Below are positions 43,642 to 55,541 of a stretch of DNA of 64,000 nucleotides, piece after piece. Position 1 is the stretch's first letter; each line of letters starts with the position of its first letter. A program made the position numbers and the translations under genes. This DNA is from Adiantum capillus-veneris (lineage: Eukaryota; Streptophyta; Polypodiopsida; Polypodiales; Pteridaceae): contig CM043960.1 in assembly GCA_014529385.2 (NCBI GenBank), positions 25,712,396 to 25,776,395 of the forward strand, given 5' to 3'. The notes beneath the pieces were generated by a model, which ran no database searches, was not told the DNA's origin, and saw nothing but the letters and a program-made list of their open reading frames with translations.

Positions 43642-44045
43642 TCAAGGTTTCTCTTTTCTTGCTCAAGAAGGGAGGTCCTCAAGCTAGCTACAAATGGTTG
43701 GTATTATTAATTGCCTGTGAGTAAGTAGAATAGGGATTTTTCAGCCTTGCAGTGCGCCTGCCTTTGTGCAGTTAACGGGGCATCACCGTCGAGAGCTATG
43801 GTCTTAATAGTGGAGTCCTACGGGGCTTGCCTACGGCTTAACCACTATTGAGCTATTAGAAGCTTGACAGGAGCCGGTGCTGTTTTGGTGTCGAAAGACC
43901 CTCTCTTCTATTCCTTGCAATTAATGGTATTCGAGCCGCGGGTACAGTAGCTTGAGTGCTTTTTCTAAAGGGGTAAAGAGGAGTAGCAACTAGGGCTTGA
44001 AGTGCCAAAGTACACCTAAAAAGTTTACACCTAAAAGTTGTTAGA

Positions 44046-47000
44046 ATGGCTGACAATATTAAAGAGAGTGAAATTAATGTTGATAACTTTGATTTTGCTC
44101 ATGAGCAAGCTACTAATGATGCTTCAATGCTTGTTAATTATCTTGTTTCTAGGCTTCAACAAGCCATGGGCAATCCATCTCTCCAAAGTGAAGTGCAACG
44201 GCAGCTCCGTGCTCACGGGATTCTCCAAGCTCATCACCATGACGAGAGAACACCTAGGAAGCCTCCTTGTGAGACTACCAAAAGAGGTCTCTCTCCGATT
44301 CGGGAAGAAGAAGAGAATCCATATGAAGGGCTCAAGAACTTACTTCTTGATGATGCATCTCCTTCCCAAAGGAGAACTCAAGAGCCTCCACCGAAGGAAC
44401 GAGAAAGAAGCGAGTCTCCCGCCACCTCGGCGGAGATGGCTCCACGAAGACGGCGGGCTAAACGCTCTCCATCACCACCAAAGCGGAGAAGACCATCACA
44501 CTCTTCTCCACGCCATAATTCAAAGAGGGATGATAAAAAGCAAGAGAAGAAAAAGGCGAGAAAGAGGACACCCTCTTCTCCATCTTCTTTATCCTCTTCC
44601 TCTTATGAAAGCTATGGTGAAGACGACAAAGATCAAGACAAGAAAAAGGCGAGAAAGAGGTCACCCTCTTCTCCACCTTCTTCAAATTCTTCATCTTCTG
44701 AAGAAAGTGATGGTGCAACTTTTGAACCATCAAAAAGAAGAGGCCATAGGAAATCCTATGCCGCATGGAAGAGGTCGTCCAAGCTGAAGAAATTCAAAGA
44801 GGGAGGGAAGAGCATCTCTTTCCTTACCTATGATGGCACCTTTGGTGCTACAGACAAAGTTTTGGCCTTTATCCAGCAATTCGATGCGGCGTTTGGAGAT
44901 GAGGGCTTCACAGAGTCCTCTAAGCTACGCCATGTAGCTATGCACTTTCAAAAGTCCGCCAGACAATGGTGGTCTAGCCTACGAGCCAACGGTGAAGCTC
45001 CACGAACATGGAAGGCTTTAAGAGCTTCCATTATGAAGCAGTTTTTGGCCACCGATGCCAAAGACAAAGTACTCACCGAATGGCGAAGCTTAAAGCTCTC
45101 TCCCAATGAATCCATCCACAAATATGTAGACAAGTTTTGGGACCTACAACTCAAAGCCACTGTCTTCAAAAAGTTGGATTTTGGAGAGCAAAAGCAACAA
45201 TTTTGTGCGGGCTTAACCGAAGAAATGGCGGAGTATGTCAACTCCCAAAGGCCACGTACCATATCGGCGGTAATACACCATACTATGGTGGCCTCGCGAA
45301 TCAATTTCCAAACGGGGGGTAAAAGAAATAATAAGCCCCCGGAAAACAAAGGTTCCAATGAGCCTAAGGGGAAGGACAATGTCCAAAAGTCTCCTAAGGG
45401 CAATTCCAACAAAGCTAAAGAGAAGGGAGTTTACAAAGGAAAGAATAAACTCTCTCCTGAAGAGCTTGAGCGTTATCGTAAAGATAACCGGTGTTTCAAG
45501 TGCGGCGAACAAGGGCATGCGTACCGCGCTTGTCCCCAAAAGAACAACCGCCAAGATCCTCCTAGAGCTTCTTTGGTTGAAATCCAAGAGGAGGAGATTC
45601 ACCAAACTCACCACAAAGGATCTCCTCTATGCCATGCTTGGGGAAAGGTAAGAGAACATGATGCTTTTATTCTCTTTGACCCTGGTTCTACTCACAATTT
45701 CATATCTATGGAGTTAGCCACCAAGCTAGGCATACAATCCTACGAGATGGGAGATATCCTACCCGCAGACAGTGCCTTCAAGGGGCAAGAAGCTTCAGTC
45801 ACTCCCTTAATCGGGAAATTGAGGCTTCATGTCCAAGGCTATGTGGACAAAGAGGATTTCTTTATCTCTCCTCTCAAGCATGAGGATGTAATCCTAGGGG
45901 CACCATGGTTTGACCGTCTGGCTGCCCATGTTAAATTTCCTGAAAGGAGAATCTCCTTTAAGTTCAGGGAAAAGGACATGTATATAGATGCTAGGGAGAT
46001 GGGTAACACCATCCCCATTGTACATACACCAGCTTTCAACAAGTCAATAAAGAGCTCTATTTCCGTGTACATGATTTTTGTTAAAGATTCTCAAAATGAA
46101 CCTAATGCTTTAGCAAAAGAAAATAAAAGCAACCAAAAGGAATTAGAGTTATCCAATTTTCTCAAGGGGTTTCAAGATGTCTTTATTGACGACATCCCTT
46201 GTGAGCTACCTCCTAAACGAGGTAATGACGACCATGCAATTGAACTTCTTCCAGGAAGTTCACCGCCTAACAAACCTCCTTATAGAGTTTCTCAAGCTCA
46301 ACAAGAGGAGATTATGCGGCAAGTGCATGAGTTAATTGAGAAGGGCATGGTTAGGCCTAGCTCATCTCCATTTTGCTCACCTGTGCTATTAGTGCAAAAG
46401 AAAGACGGCACATATCGTATGTGTGTCGACTATAGAGCACTAAATAGGATCACTATCAAGAATAGGTTTCCCGTTCCACGGGTAGAAGACCTATTTGATA
46501 AGCTACAAGGATCGACCTACTTCAGTAGGATTGACCTAAAAAGTGGCTATCATCAAATAAGGATAGTTGATCAAGACATTGTAAAGACCGCATTTCGTAC
46601 TACATTTGGTCTTTACGAATACATTGTCATGCCTTTTGGCTTGACTAATGCACCAGCCACATTTAACCGCTTGATGGAGAAGCTGTTCAGACCTCATCGA
46701 ACCTTCACTGGAGTGTTCTTTGATGATATTATCATCTACTCTAATTCATTAGAGGAACATAAGCAACACCTCCAGGTAATATTTCAAGTTTTAAGAGAGA
46801 ATAAACTTTATGTTAATCGAAAGAAAAGTGAATTTTTCTTGCAAGAGATTCAATATTTAGGTCACATTATCTCTCAAGATGGAATCCAAATGGATCCATC
46901 CAAGTTAGAGGTAATAAAAGGATGGCCTAAACCAAGGAATCTTCATGAACTAAGAAGCTTTATAGGTATGTGTGCATACTATAGACGCTTCATAGAAAAG

Positions 47001-48995
47001 TTCTCACAAATTGCGGGACCATTACATGACCTAACAAAGAAAAATGTTAGGTATACGTGGTCTGCTAAGGAGAACAATGCTTTCGAAAAGCTTAAAGAAA
47101 AGCTTATCTCTCAACCTGTGCTTACACTACCGGATCTCTCAAAACCATTTGAGGTCCAATGTGATGCTTGTGGTGATTGCCTTGGGGCTGTTTTGCTCCA
47201 AGAAGGGCACGCCATAGGCTATGAGAGTCGAAGGCTCGACCCTGTTGAGCAAGCTCTAGGCATATACGAAAAAGAACTCCTTGCAGTTCTACATGCCTTA
47301 GACTCATGGAAGCACTATTTATTGGGGACTCCTTTCATTCTGCGAACGGATCACCAAAGTCTTAAGTACTTCATGACGCAGACCAAGCTCTCCGACAAAC
47401 AAATGAGGTGGGCAAATTTCCTTTCGCAATTTCATTTTCATATTGCTCACATTGCTGGCAAGCATAATCAAGTAGCCGATGCACTCTCAAGACGACCGAG
47501 AGTGAATGCGGTTTCCATAGCAACTCACAATGATCTATCTTTAATGATAGATGAGTATGCTATTGATCCCGATTTTAGAGATGTGATTTCAGCCCTTGCC
47601 TTAGGGAAGAAAGAAGAACCATTTACTTTACAAGATGGCTATCTTCTCTATGGCAATAGACTATGCGTTACTAACTCACTACGTGAGAAAGTAATGTATG
47701 AATCTCATGCTCCCCCATATGCGGGGCATAGAGGGATTCAGTCTACCCTAAAGGGAATTGAAACATATTTCTATTGGCCTACCATGAAAGTGAACATACA
47801 TGAGTATGTTTCCAAATGTGTGGTATGTCAAAAGACAAAATTTGATAGAGGGAAGCAACTTGGATTGCTTCAACCCTTGCCAATCCCTAATTCACCATGG
47901 GAGAGCATATCCATGGATTTTATCTTTGGATTGCCTAAGTCTATCCATGGGAATACGGGAATATGGACGATAGTAGACAGGTTCAGTAAACAAGCTCATT
48001 TTATACCTGTCAAAAAGACTATCAAAGCCCATCAAATGGCAACCCTCTTCATTTCACAAATTTTCAAGTACCATGGCTTGCCAATGTCCATAGTGTCGGA
48101 TAGAGATCCTAGAATGACCAGTAATTTCTGGAAGGGTCTCTTTGAGAATTTAGGAACAAGGCTAAACTTCTCTTCGGCCTATCATCCACAAACTGATGGC
48201 CAAAGTGAAATAGCTAACCTAACTATTCTCGATCTACTAAAAGCCTATGTAACGGAAGTAGATCAAAGATCCCAATGGGAGAAGTACTTACCCTTAGTAG
48301 AGTATGCTTACAATAACACTGTACATACTTCTACAGGAAAAGCACCTTTCGAGGTAATTGAGGGAAGATCAAAAAGTCCCTTGCTACTTAAGGTACATGG
48401 GAAGATCTTCGCTGCAGATGAGTATAGCCGAGACCTACAAGAATCTTTCCAAAAGATTAAGGATGCTATCTCTATCTCACAGCAAAGGCAAAAGGCTGCT
48501 GCTGACAAGCACAGAAGAGCCCAAGCCTTTAAAGAAAACGATTGGGTCTTGTTAAAGTTTCCCAAGGCTCGATTAAGGCACACGACGGGCAAGAATCCTA
48601 CGGGCCACCAAAAGTACTATGCTAAACTAGCAAAAAGGTACTATGGTCCCTTCCAGATTCTTAGGCCAATCAATGAGATGGCCTATCAACTTAAGTTGCC
48701 CAATCATTGGCTCATACACAATGCTTTTCATGTGAGCCTCTTAAAGCCTTACAAAGGAGAGCCACCTCAAGAACCAACTATTGAAGACCCACCGGAGATC
48801 GAGGACCACGAGGAGGTGCTGCAGCCCGAGTCCATTCTCCGACATGAAGACAAGGTATTAAGAGGCGGTAAGACTATCCGACGATATCTTATTAAGTTTA
48901 AGAATTATCCTTTTGAAGATGCTAGATGGATGCAAGGCATACAATTAAAGGATAACCTAAACCTTGTCAATGCTTACAATGCTTCCCAAGAGTAA
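44046..48995 (+). CDS. Chromovirus Gag-Pol polyprotein, intact
   Basis: This 1,649-aa single-frame polyprotein drives reverse transcription and integration of the element. In order: N-terminal Gag; an arginine/serine-rich segment (about 115-240, with RRRAKRSPSPPKRRRPSHSS and two ARKR(T/S)PSSP repeats); Gag core to about 440; zinc knuckle C483-C486-H491-C496; protease with DPG at D545; reverse transcriptase (about 770-960, catalytic D893-D894 in VFFDDIIIYS); RNase H (about 1030-1145, QCDACGDCLGAVL and AGKHNQVADALS); integrase with an H2C2 finger (HAPPYAGHRG ... CVVCQKT) and catalytic D1291, D1352 and E1388 (D-D-35-E); and a C-terminal chromodomain (about 1588-1630, SILRHEDKVLRGGKTIRRYL). The ATG follows the leader after the primer-binding site. 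Gag and Pol share one frame, as in many plant chromoviruses. No stop or frameshift is seen. Confidence 0.96.
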   Translation: MADNIKESEINVDNFDFAHEQATNDASMLVNYLVSRLQQAMGNPSLQSEVQRQLRAHGILQAHHHDERTPRKPPCETTKRGLSPIREEEENPYEGLKNLLLDDASPSQRRTQEPPPKERERSESPATSAEMAPRRRRAKRSPSPPKRRRPSHSSPRHNSKRDDKKQEKKKARKRTPSSPSSLSSSSYESYGEDDKDQDKKKARKRSPSSPPSSNSSSSEESDGATFEPSKRRGHRKSYAAWKRSSKLKKFKEGGKSISFLTYDGTFGATDKVLAFIQQFDAAFGDEGFTESSKLRHVAMHFQKSARQWWSSLRANGEAPRTWKALRASIMKQFLATDAKDKVLTEWRSLKLSPNESIHKYVDKFWDLQLKATVFKKLDFGEQKQQFCAGLTEEMAEYVNSQRPRTISAVIHHTMVASRINFQTGGKRNNKPPENKGSNEPKGKDNVQKSPKGNSNKAKEKGVYKGKNKLSPEELERYRKDNRCFKCGEQGHAYRACPQKNNRQDPPRASLVEIQEEEIHQTHHKGSPLCHAWGKVREHDAFILFDPGSTHNFISMELATKLGIQSYEMGDILPADSAFKGQEASVTPLIGKLRLHVQGYVDKEDFFISPLKHEDVILGAPWFDRLAAHVKFPERRISFKFREKDMYIDAREMGNTIPIVHTPAFNKSIKSSISVYMIFVKDSQNEPNALAKENKSNQKELELSNFLKGFQDVFIDDIPCELPPKRGNDDHAIELLPGSSPPNKPPYRVSQAQQEEIMRQVHELIEKGMVRPSSSPFCSPVLLVQKKDGTYRMCVDYRALNRITIKNRFPVPRVEDLFDKLQGSTYFSRIDLKSGYHQIRIVDQDIVKTAFRTTFGLYEYIVMPFGLTNAPATFNRLMEKLFRPHRTFTGVFFDDIIIYSNSLEEHKQHLQVIFQVLRENKLYVNRKKSEFFLQEIQYLGHIISQDGIQMDPSKLEVIKGWPKPRNLHELRSFIGMCAYYRRFIEKFSQIAGPLHDLTKKNVRYTWSAKENNAFEKLKEKLISQPVLTLPDLSKPFEVQCDACGDCLGAVLLQEGHAIGYESRRLDPVEQALGIYEKELLAVLHALDSWKHYLLGTPFILRTDHQSLKYFMTQTKLSDKQMRWANFLSQFHFHIAHIAGKHNQVADALSRRPRVNAVSIATHNDLSLMIDEYAIDPDFRDVISALALGKKEEPFTLQDGYLLYGNRLCVTNSLREKVMYESHAPPYAGHRGIQSTLKGIETYFYWPTMKVNIHEYVSKCVVCQKTKFDRGKQLGLLQPLPIPNSPWESISMDFIFGLPKSIHGNTGIWTIVDRFSKQAHFIPVKKTIKAHQMATLFISQIFKYHGLPMSIVSDRDPRMTSNFWKGLFENLGTRLNFSSAYHPQTDGQSEIANLTILDLLKAYVTEVDQRSQWEKYLPLVEYAYNNTVHTSTGKAPFEVIEGRSKSPLLLKVHGKIFAADEYSRDLQESFQKIKDAISISQQRQKAAADKHRRAQAFKENDWVLLKFPKARLRHTTGKNPTGHQKYYAKLAKRYYGPFQILRPINEMAYQLKLPNHWLIHNAFHVSLLKPYKGEPPQEPTIEDPPEIEDHEEVLQPESILRHEDKVLRGGKTIRRYLIKFKNYPFEDARWMQGIQLKDNLNLVNAYNASQE

Positions 48996-49337
48996 GCAAA
49001 TGTACAAAATGTTAAAAATGAACAAAAATTTTTGTCTTATAAGACTCTCTTTTTCTTTATTTGTGCACAAAAATGAAGTAGTATGCATGCTTAGATCAAG
49101 TTTGCGGAGACGACGTCTCCCGAACACCAAGTAGAGCTTGTCACTCTACTATGGAAGACTGATAGGACTAATGTGCAGACATGCTTGCGGCAGCCTCAGG
49201 CTCTCAAGCGCCAAATGGACTAGTCATCCATTATGGAAATGTCGTAGGGTAACATAGGGATCCTCTACCCGCTAAGAAAAGGACTCATGCATATGCTTTA
49301 TCTTCTCTACACCATAGTCGAGGACGACTATGATTTC

Positions 49338-49347
49338 AAGAGAGAGG
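49338..49347 (+). promoter_or_regulatory. Polypurine tract of the intact chromovirus
   Basis: The purine run aagagagagg lies three bases before the 3' LTR, preceded by a short dyad (catagtcgaggacgactatg). It would prime plus-strand DNA synthesis. The same context recurs at 10,877. Confidence 0.75.
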
Positions 49348-49350
49348 TAA

Positions 49351-50941
49351 TGTCATAATAATCAATATCTAATTCTCCTAAATGATTTTCTCATATTAAA
49401 CTGATCATTTAATGTGGGGAAGTGCCAAGGGAGAAAAAGCTAGAATATTGGTTAAGTTAGCAGACCGGCCACAGTAGGGATCCAAAGGAGGGAAAATAGG
49501 GATCCAAAGGGGGGGCCATCTGCAAAAGAGCCATGTGAAACAACGGGCTAAAAAGACCCTAAGGTTCAGCCCATTAAGACTTCCAAAATGCTAAGGTTCC
49601 AAAATTCAAAGGTTGTGTCCAAAGGTCAAGCTTAGGGAAAATTGGATGCTTAGTGTGTGCCCAAAAAGTCTTTCTACATCCCTACATGGGAGGGGGCGAG
49701 CCCCAAAGCTAGGGGATGAGAGAGAAAGCCACACACACACACACAGGCTCCCTTTACACAAAGGGAATGAGGGACACATGTCAGCTCCCTAGGCCAGATG
49801 CCCACAAGGTATGCCCAATTCCTATTGGAAGACCCTTGAAGTGGACCAATGAGAATTAGGCTAGAGTAAATCTAGTTTAATTAATTTAAAAACATTTAAT
49901 AAAAGAAACCAATAAGAATTAAGTGTCCTAGAAGACTATTGGACAGTCTCCCAAGGGGTCCAATGAGCATTCAGGAGCCCCATGGCTTGCCTGATTCCTA
50001 TTGGCCAGGAGGCAAAGGGGTCCAATGAGAGTTTAGTTTAATTATTTAATTATCTAAAGCTCTCACAAAAGGGGAAAGGGGGACACATGTCAGAAGGCTA
50101 TCACTTATGCTGCTTAATCCCTATTGGCTTGACCTGGGGAGGTCCAATGAGGCAAAAGCCAGACTAACTTAGCAGCTAGGGCTCGCCCAAGAGAGAGAGG
50201 GGGCTGATTTTTGCTTGGCAATTGACACACACACTCTCACACTTGACCATGTGTGAAGGGAAAATACTCTATCTCCTCCCAAGCTTTAATGGAGAGCTCA
50301 TCACCTACTCCAAGCTTGTGAGATAGAAGCCTACATCAACACTCTCTTGGCATGTGGATGCAAATCCAACCAAGAGCCAAGCTTCAATGCATGCTCATCT
50401 TCTCTACCAAGATAATTACTAAGCTAAGCTATGCTAATATGAGTGATTATGTGAGGAGATGTACTTATTTCTCGTAAGATACTTCTTTTTCCTCTCAATC
50501 TACTCTCATACCCTGCTAGCTCTCACCATCTTCGAAGGTGTGTGAGGTCTTGGGTCTGAGAACGGGGATAATTCAAGTTGTGTTTGATTAAGTGTTTTGC
50601 TTGGTGTATGAAGCTTCCATCTTCATTGCACTAGCTCGTCTTGAAGGAACACAAAGAATTGTATTGTACAATGTCTCTCTTGATGGGAGAAACCATAATA
50701 CAAAGCCTTTTGGAGGGGGGACCGGCTCCATGCAAATCCGGTCCTCAACTGTTGTCAATAGCTTAATTGCTCTCTCTTTTGAAAGTATTGTCGATGCTAT
50801 CTAACTAGGTGTTATGCTTTTTGTTGCTTTCTCCACCCAAGCACTCTTGTAATTCTCATTAGGAATCAACTCTAATGAAATGCTCACTATGTTCATGCTA
50901 ATTTCCGCTACACATAAGATTTTAGGCCATTAAATGTTACA
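49351..50941 (+). mobile_element. 3' LTR of the intact chromovirus
   Basis: This 1,591-bp LTR has the same ends as the 5' LTR and differs from it by about eight substitutions plus one CA unit. It is followed by the target duplication acaca (50,942-50,946). Confidence 0.95.
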
Positions 50942-53678
50942 ACACACATACGATATGTGCCGTCTTTCTTTTGCACTAATAGCACATGTGAGCAAAATGG
51001 AGATGAGCTAGGCCTAACCATGCCCTTCTCAACTAACTCATGCACTTGCCGCATAATATCCTCTTGTTGAGCTTGAGAAACTCTATAAGGAGGTTTATTA
51101 GGCGGTGAACTTCCTGGAAGAAGTTCAATTGCATGGTCATCATTGCCTCGTTTAGGAAGAAGTTCACAAGGGATGTCGTCAATAAAGACATCTTGAAACC
51201 CCTTGAGAAAATTGGATAGCTCTAATTCCTTGTGATTGTTTATATTTTCTTTTGCTAAAGCATTAGGTTCATTTTGAGAATCTTTAACAAAAATCATGTA
51301 CACGGAAATAGAGCTCTTTATTGACTTATTGAAAGCTTGCGTATGTACAATGGGCATGGTGTTACCCATTTGCTTAGCATCTATGTACATATCCTTTTCC
51401 CTGAACCTAAAGTAGATTTTCCGTTCAGGGAATTTAACATTGGCAGCCATACGATCAAATCATGGTGCCCCTAGGATTACATCCTCATGCTTGAGAGGAG
51501 AGATAAAGAAGTCCTCTTTGTCCACATAGTTTTGGACATGGAGCCTCAATTTCTTGATTTAGGGAGTGACTGAAGCTTCTTGCCCCTTGAAAGCACCATC
51601 TGCGGGTAGCACATCTCCCATCTCATAAGCTTGGATGCCTAGTTTGGTGGCCAACTCTGTGGATATAAAATTGTGAGTAGAACCAGGGTCAAATAGAATA
51701 AAAGAATCATGTTCTCTTACCTTTCCCCAAGCATGGCATAGAGGAGATCCTTTGTGGTGAGCTTCCTCTTCTTGGATTTTGACCAAGGTAGCTCTAGGAG
51801 GCTCATGGCGGGTGTTCTTTTGGGGACAAGCGGTACGCATGCCCTTGCTCGCCGCACTTGAAACAACGGTTATCCTTGAGATAACGCTCAAGCTCTTCAG
51901 GAGAGAGTTTGTTTTTGCCTTTGTAAACTCCCTTCTCCTTAGATTTATTGGAATTGCCCTTAGGAGAATTTTGGACATTGTCCTTCCCCTTAGGCTCATT
52001 GGAACCCTTGTTTTCCGTGGGGTTAGAATTCTCTTAGCCCCTGTTTGGAAATTGATTTGAGAAGTCACCATAGTACTGTGTATAACCGCTGATATGGTGC
52101 AAGGCCTTTGGGAGTTGACATACTCCACCATTTCTTCAGTTAAGCCAGCATAAAATGGTTGTTTCTGCTCTCCAATATTCATCTTTTTGAAGACAGTGGC
52201 TTTGAGATGTAAATCCCAAAACTTGTCTACATATTTGTGAATGGATTTGTAGGGAGAGAGCTTCAAGCTTCACCATTTGGTGAGTACTTTGTCTTTGGTA
52301 TTGGTGGCCAATAATGGAAGCTCTTAAAGCTTTCCATGTTCATGGAGCTTCACCGTTGGCCCGTAGGCTAGACCACCATTGCCTGGTGGACTTTTGAAAG
52401 TGCATAGCTACATGGTGTAGCTTAGAGGACTCCGTGACGCCCTCATCTCCAAACGCCGCATCGAATTGTTGGATAAAGGCCAAGAGTTTGTCCATAGCAC
52501 CAAAGGCCATTGTAGGTAAGGAAAGATATGCTCTTTCCTCCCTCTTTGAACTTCTTGAGCTTGGACGACATCTTCCATGCGGCATAGGATTTCCTATGGC
52601 CTCTTCTTTTTGATGGTTCAAAAGTTGCGCCATCACTTTCTTCAGAAGATGGAGAAGAGGGTGACCTCTTTCTCGCCTTTTTATTGCCTTGATCTTCTTT
52701 GTCTGCACCATCACTTTTATAAGAGGAAGAGGATGAAGAAGATGATGAAGAGGGTGTCCTCTTTCTCTCCTTTTTCTTCTCTTGCTTTTTGTCATTCCTC
52801 TTTGAATTATGGTGTGGAAAAGTGTGCGATGGTCTTCTCCGTTTAGGAGGTGATTGAGCGTTTAGCCCGCCGTCTTCGTGGAGCCATCTTCGGTGCGGTG
52901 GTAGGAGACTCACTTCTTTCTCGTTCCTTCCGTGGGGTCTCTTGAGTTCTCCTTTGGGAAGGAGATGCGTCATCAAGAAGCAAATTTTTGAGCCCTTTGT
53001 ATGGATCCTCTTCTTCTTCCTGAATCGGAGAGAGGCCTCTTTTGGGAGTCTCACAAAGAGGCTTCCTAGGTACTCTCTCATCATGGTGGGGAGCTTGGAG
53101 AATCCCATGAGCACGAAGCTGCCATTGCACTTCACTTTGGAGGGATGGATTGACCATGGCTTGTTGAAGCCTAGAAACAAGGTAGTTAACAAGGATAGGG
53201 GCATCATTAGTAGCTTGCTCATTAGCAAAATCAAAGCTATCAACATTAATTTCACTCTCTTTACTATTGTCAGCCATTCTAACAAGTTTTAGGTGTACTT
53301 TGGCACTTCAAGCCCTAGTTGCTACTCCTCTTTACCCATTTAAAAAAGCACTCAAGCTACTGTACCCATGGCTCAAATAACATTAATTGCAAGGAATAGA
53401 AGAGAGGGTTGTTATACACCAAAACAGCAACGGCTCCTGTCAAGCTTCTTATAGCTTAATAGTGATTAAGCTGTAGGCAAGCCTCGTAGGACTCCACTAT
53501 TAAGACCATAGCTCTCGATGATGATGCCCCATTATCTGCACGAAGGCAGGCACACTGCAAGGCTGAAAAATCCCTATTCTACTTACTCAATTGCAATTAA
53601 TAGTACCAGCCATTTATAGCTAGCTTGAGGACCTCCCTTCTTAAGCAAGAAAAGAGAAACCTTGTGCTCTGATGCCAA
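50942..53678 (-). mobile_element. Minus-strand gypsy element (gag to RT), decayed, right part
   Basis: On the minus strand, Gag starts at ATG 53,277 (MADNSKESEINVDSFDFANE). The Arg/Ser-rich segment, Gag core, zinc knuckle, protease (FILFDPGSTHNFIS near 51,690) and the start of reverse transcriptase (RPSSSPFCSHVLLVQKKDGT near 51,000) follow. Several frameshifts interrupt Gag and protease. The primer-binding site (TTGGCATCAGAGC on the minus strand) abuts the LTR at 53,679. Its RT is cut at 50,942 by the young element and resumes at 42,035 for 87 bases only. Confidence 0.92.
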
Positions 53679-55241
53679 TGTAACATTTAATGGCCTAGGA
53701 ACTTGTGTGTAGCGGAAATTAGCATGAACATAGTGAACATTTCATTAGAATAGATTCCTAATGAGCATAACAAGAGTGCTTGGGTGGAGAGAGCAACAAA
53801 AAGCATAACACCTAGTTAGATAGCATGAACAATAATTCAAAAGAGAGAGAAATTAAGCTATTGACAATAGTTGAGGACCGGATTTACATGGAGCCGACGG
53901 ACCCCCCTCCAAAAGGCTTTGTATTATGGTTTCTCCCATCAAGAGAGACATTTTACAATACAATTCTTTGTGTTCCTTCTATATTAGCTAGTGCAATGAA
54001 GATGGAAACTTCAAGCACTAATAAAAAAAATTATAAAACACAACATCAATTCCCTCACAATCTCAGACCCAAGACCTCACACACCTTCGAAGATGGTGAG
54101 AGCTAGCGGGGTATGAAAGTAGATTGAGAGGAAGAAGGAGTAGTCTTACGAGAAAGATGTACATCTCCTCACATAATCACTTATTAGCATAGCATAGCTT
54201 AGTAATTAGCATGGTAGAGGAGATAAGCATGCATTGAAGCTCGGCTCTTGGTTGGATTTGCATCACAAAGCCAAGAGTTGCTGATGTAGGCCTCCCTTCT
54301 CACAAGCTTGGAGTAGGTGATAAGATTTCCATTAAAGCTTGAGAAGGAGAGAGAGAGAGAGTCTTCTTGCTTCACACATGAGTTAGTGTGAGTGTGTATG
54401 CAATAATGCCTTTGAAAATTCAGCCCCGTCTCTCTCTCTTGGTCGACCCCTCTTGCTATTTGCTCATGCTACCACCCCATTGGACCTCTTCAGGCTTAGC
54501 CAATAGGATTTAAGGAGTATAAGTGATAGCCTTTTGACATGTGTCCCCCTTTCCCCTTTTGTGAGAGCTTTAGGTAATTAATTAATGCAACTAAACTCTC
54601 ATTGGACCCCTTTGTCTCCTGGCCAATAGGAATCAGGCAAGCCATTGGGCTGTTGAATGCTCTTTGGAGCCCTTGGGAGACTGTCGAACAGTCTTGTAGA
54701 GAGCTTAATTCTTATTAATTATTTTATTAAGTGTTTTTAAATTAGTTAAACTAGATTTTCTCTACCCTAATTCTCATTGGTCCACCTCCATGGCCGTCCA
54801 ATAGGATTTGAGTGCACCTTGTGGGCATCTGGGCTAGGGAGCTGACATGTGTCCCTCATTCCCTTTGTGTAAAGAAGACATGTGAGTGTGTGTGTGTGCG
54901 TGTTTCTCTCTCATCCCCCTCCTTTGTAGGATCCATGAAGACTTTTGTACACACACACACACAAAGCATCCAATTTCCCTAAGCTTAACCATTGGACACA
55001 ACCTTTGATTTTTGGAACCTTAGCATTTTGGAAGTCTTAATGGGATGAACCTTAGGGTCTTTAAAGCCCATTGTTGCACCTTGGTCTTTTGCAGATGCCT
55101 CCCCCTTTGGATCCCTACTGTGGCCGGTCTGCCAGCTTAACCAATATTCTAGCTTTTTTTCCACTGGCACTTCCCCATATTAAATGATCAGCTTAACATG
55201 AGAAAATCATTTAGGAGAATTAGATATTGGTTATTATGAAA
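53679..55241 (-). mobile_element. 5' LTR of the minus-strand gypsy element
   Basis: On the plus strand it starts TGTAACATTTAATGG and ends near attagatattggttattatg, the reverse complement of the family LTR ends. The last bases read tgaaa where tgaca is expected, so the terminus is mutated. It is clearly more diverged from the young LTRs than they are from each other. Confidence 0.88.
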
Positions 55242-55484
55242 GATGTATTTACTTAAAATGGTTTAGCTTAGCTACTGTTTGACTTCAAAGATCCCTGTTG
55301 ATTTCAACGTGGATGACCTCGACAACTCTATTACTTTTGTATAGAATCATTGGAATGATGCCTCATTCTTATTATATTGTACAAAACGAGTTTAATACTT
55401 AGTAATTTTTGTACAAATCATAGTCTAATTATCTAAAGACAGTTGTCTTTTGAATGTTATTTTCTTTTGTCTATATGATACAAC

Positions 55485-55541
<57 letters not shown>

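Larger units (their letters stand above)
42036..50941 (+). mobile_element. Complete Ty3/gypsy chromovirus, 8,906 bp
   Basis: The structure is 5' LTR (42,036-43,628), primer-binding site (43,630), a single open gag-pol frame (44,046-48,995), polypurine tract (49,338-49,347) and 3' LTR (49,351-50,941). An exact 5-bp target duplication acaca flanks it. It lies inside the reverse transcriptase of an older, opposite-strand copy of the same family. LTR identity of about 99.5% and the uninterrupted 1,649-codon frame suggest it is young and possibly still competent. Confidence 0.96.
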
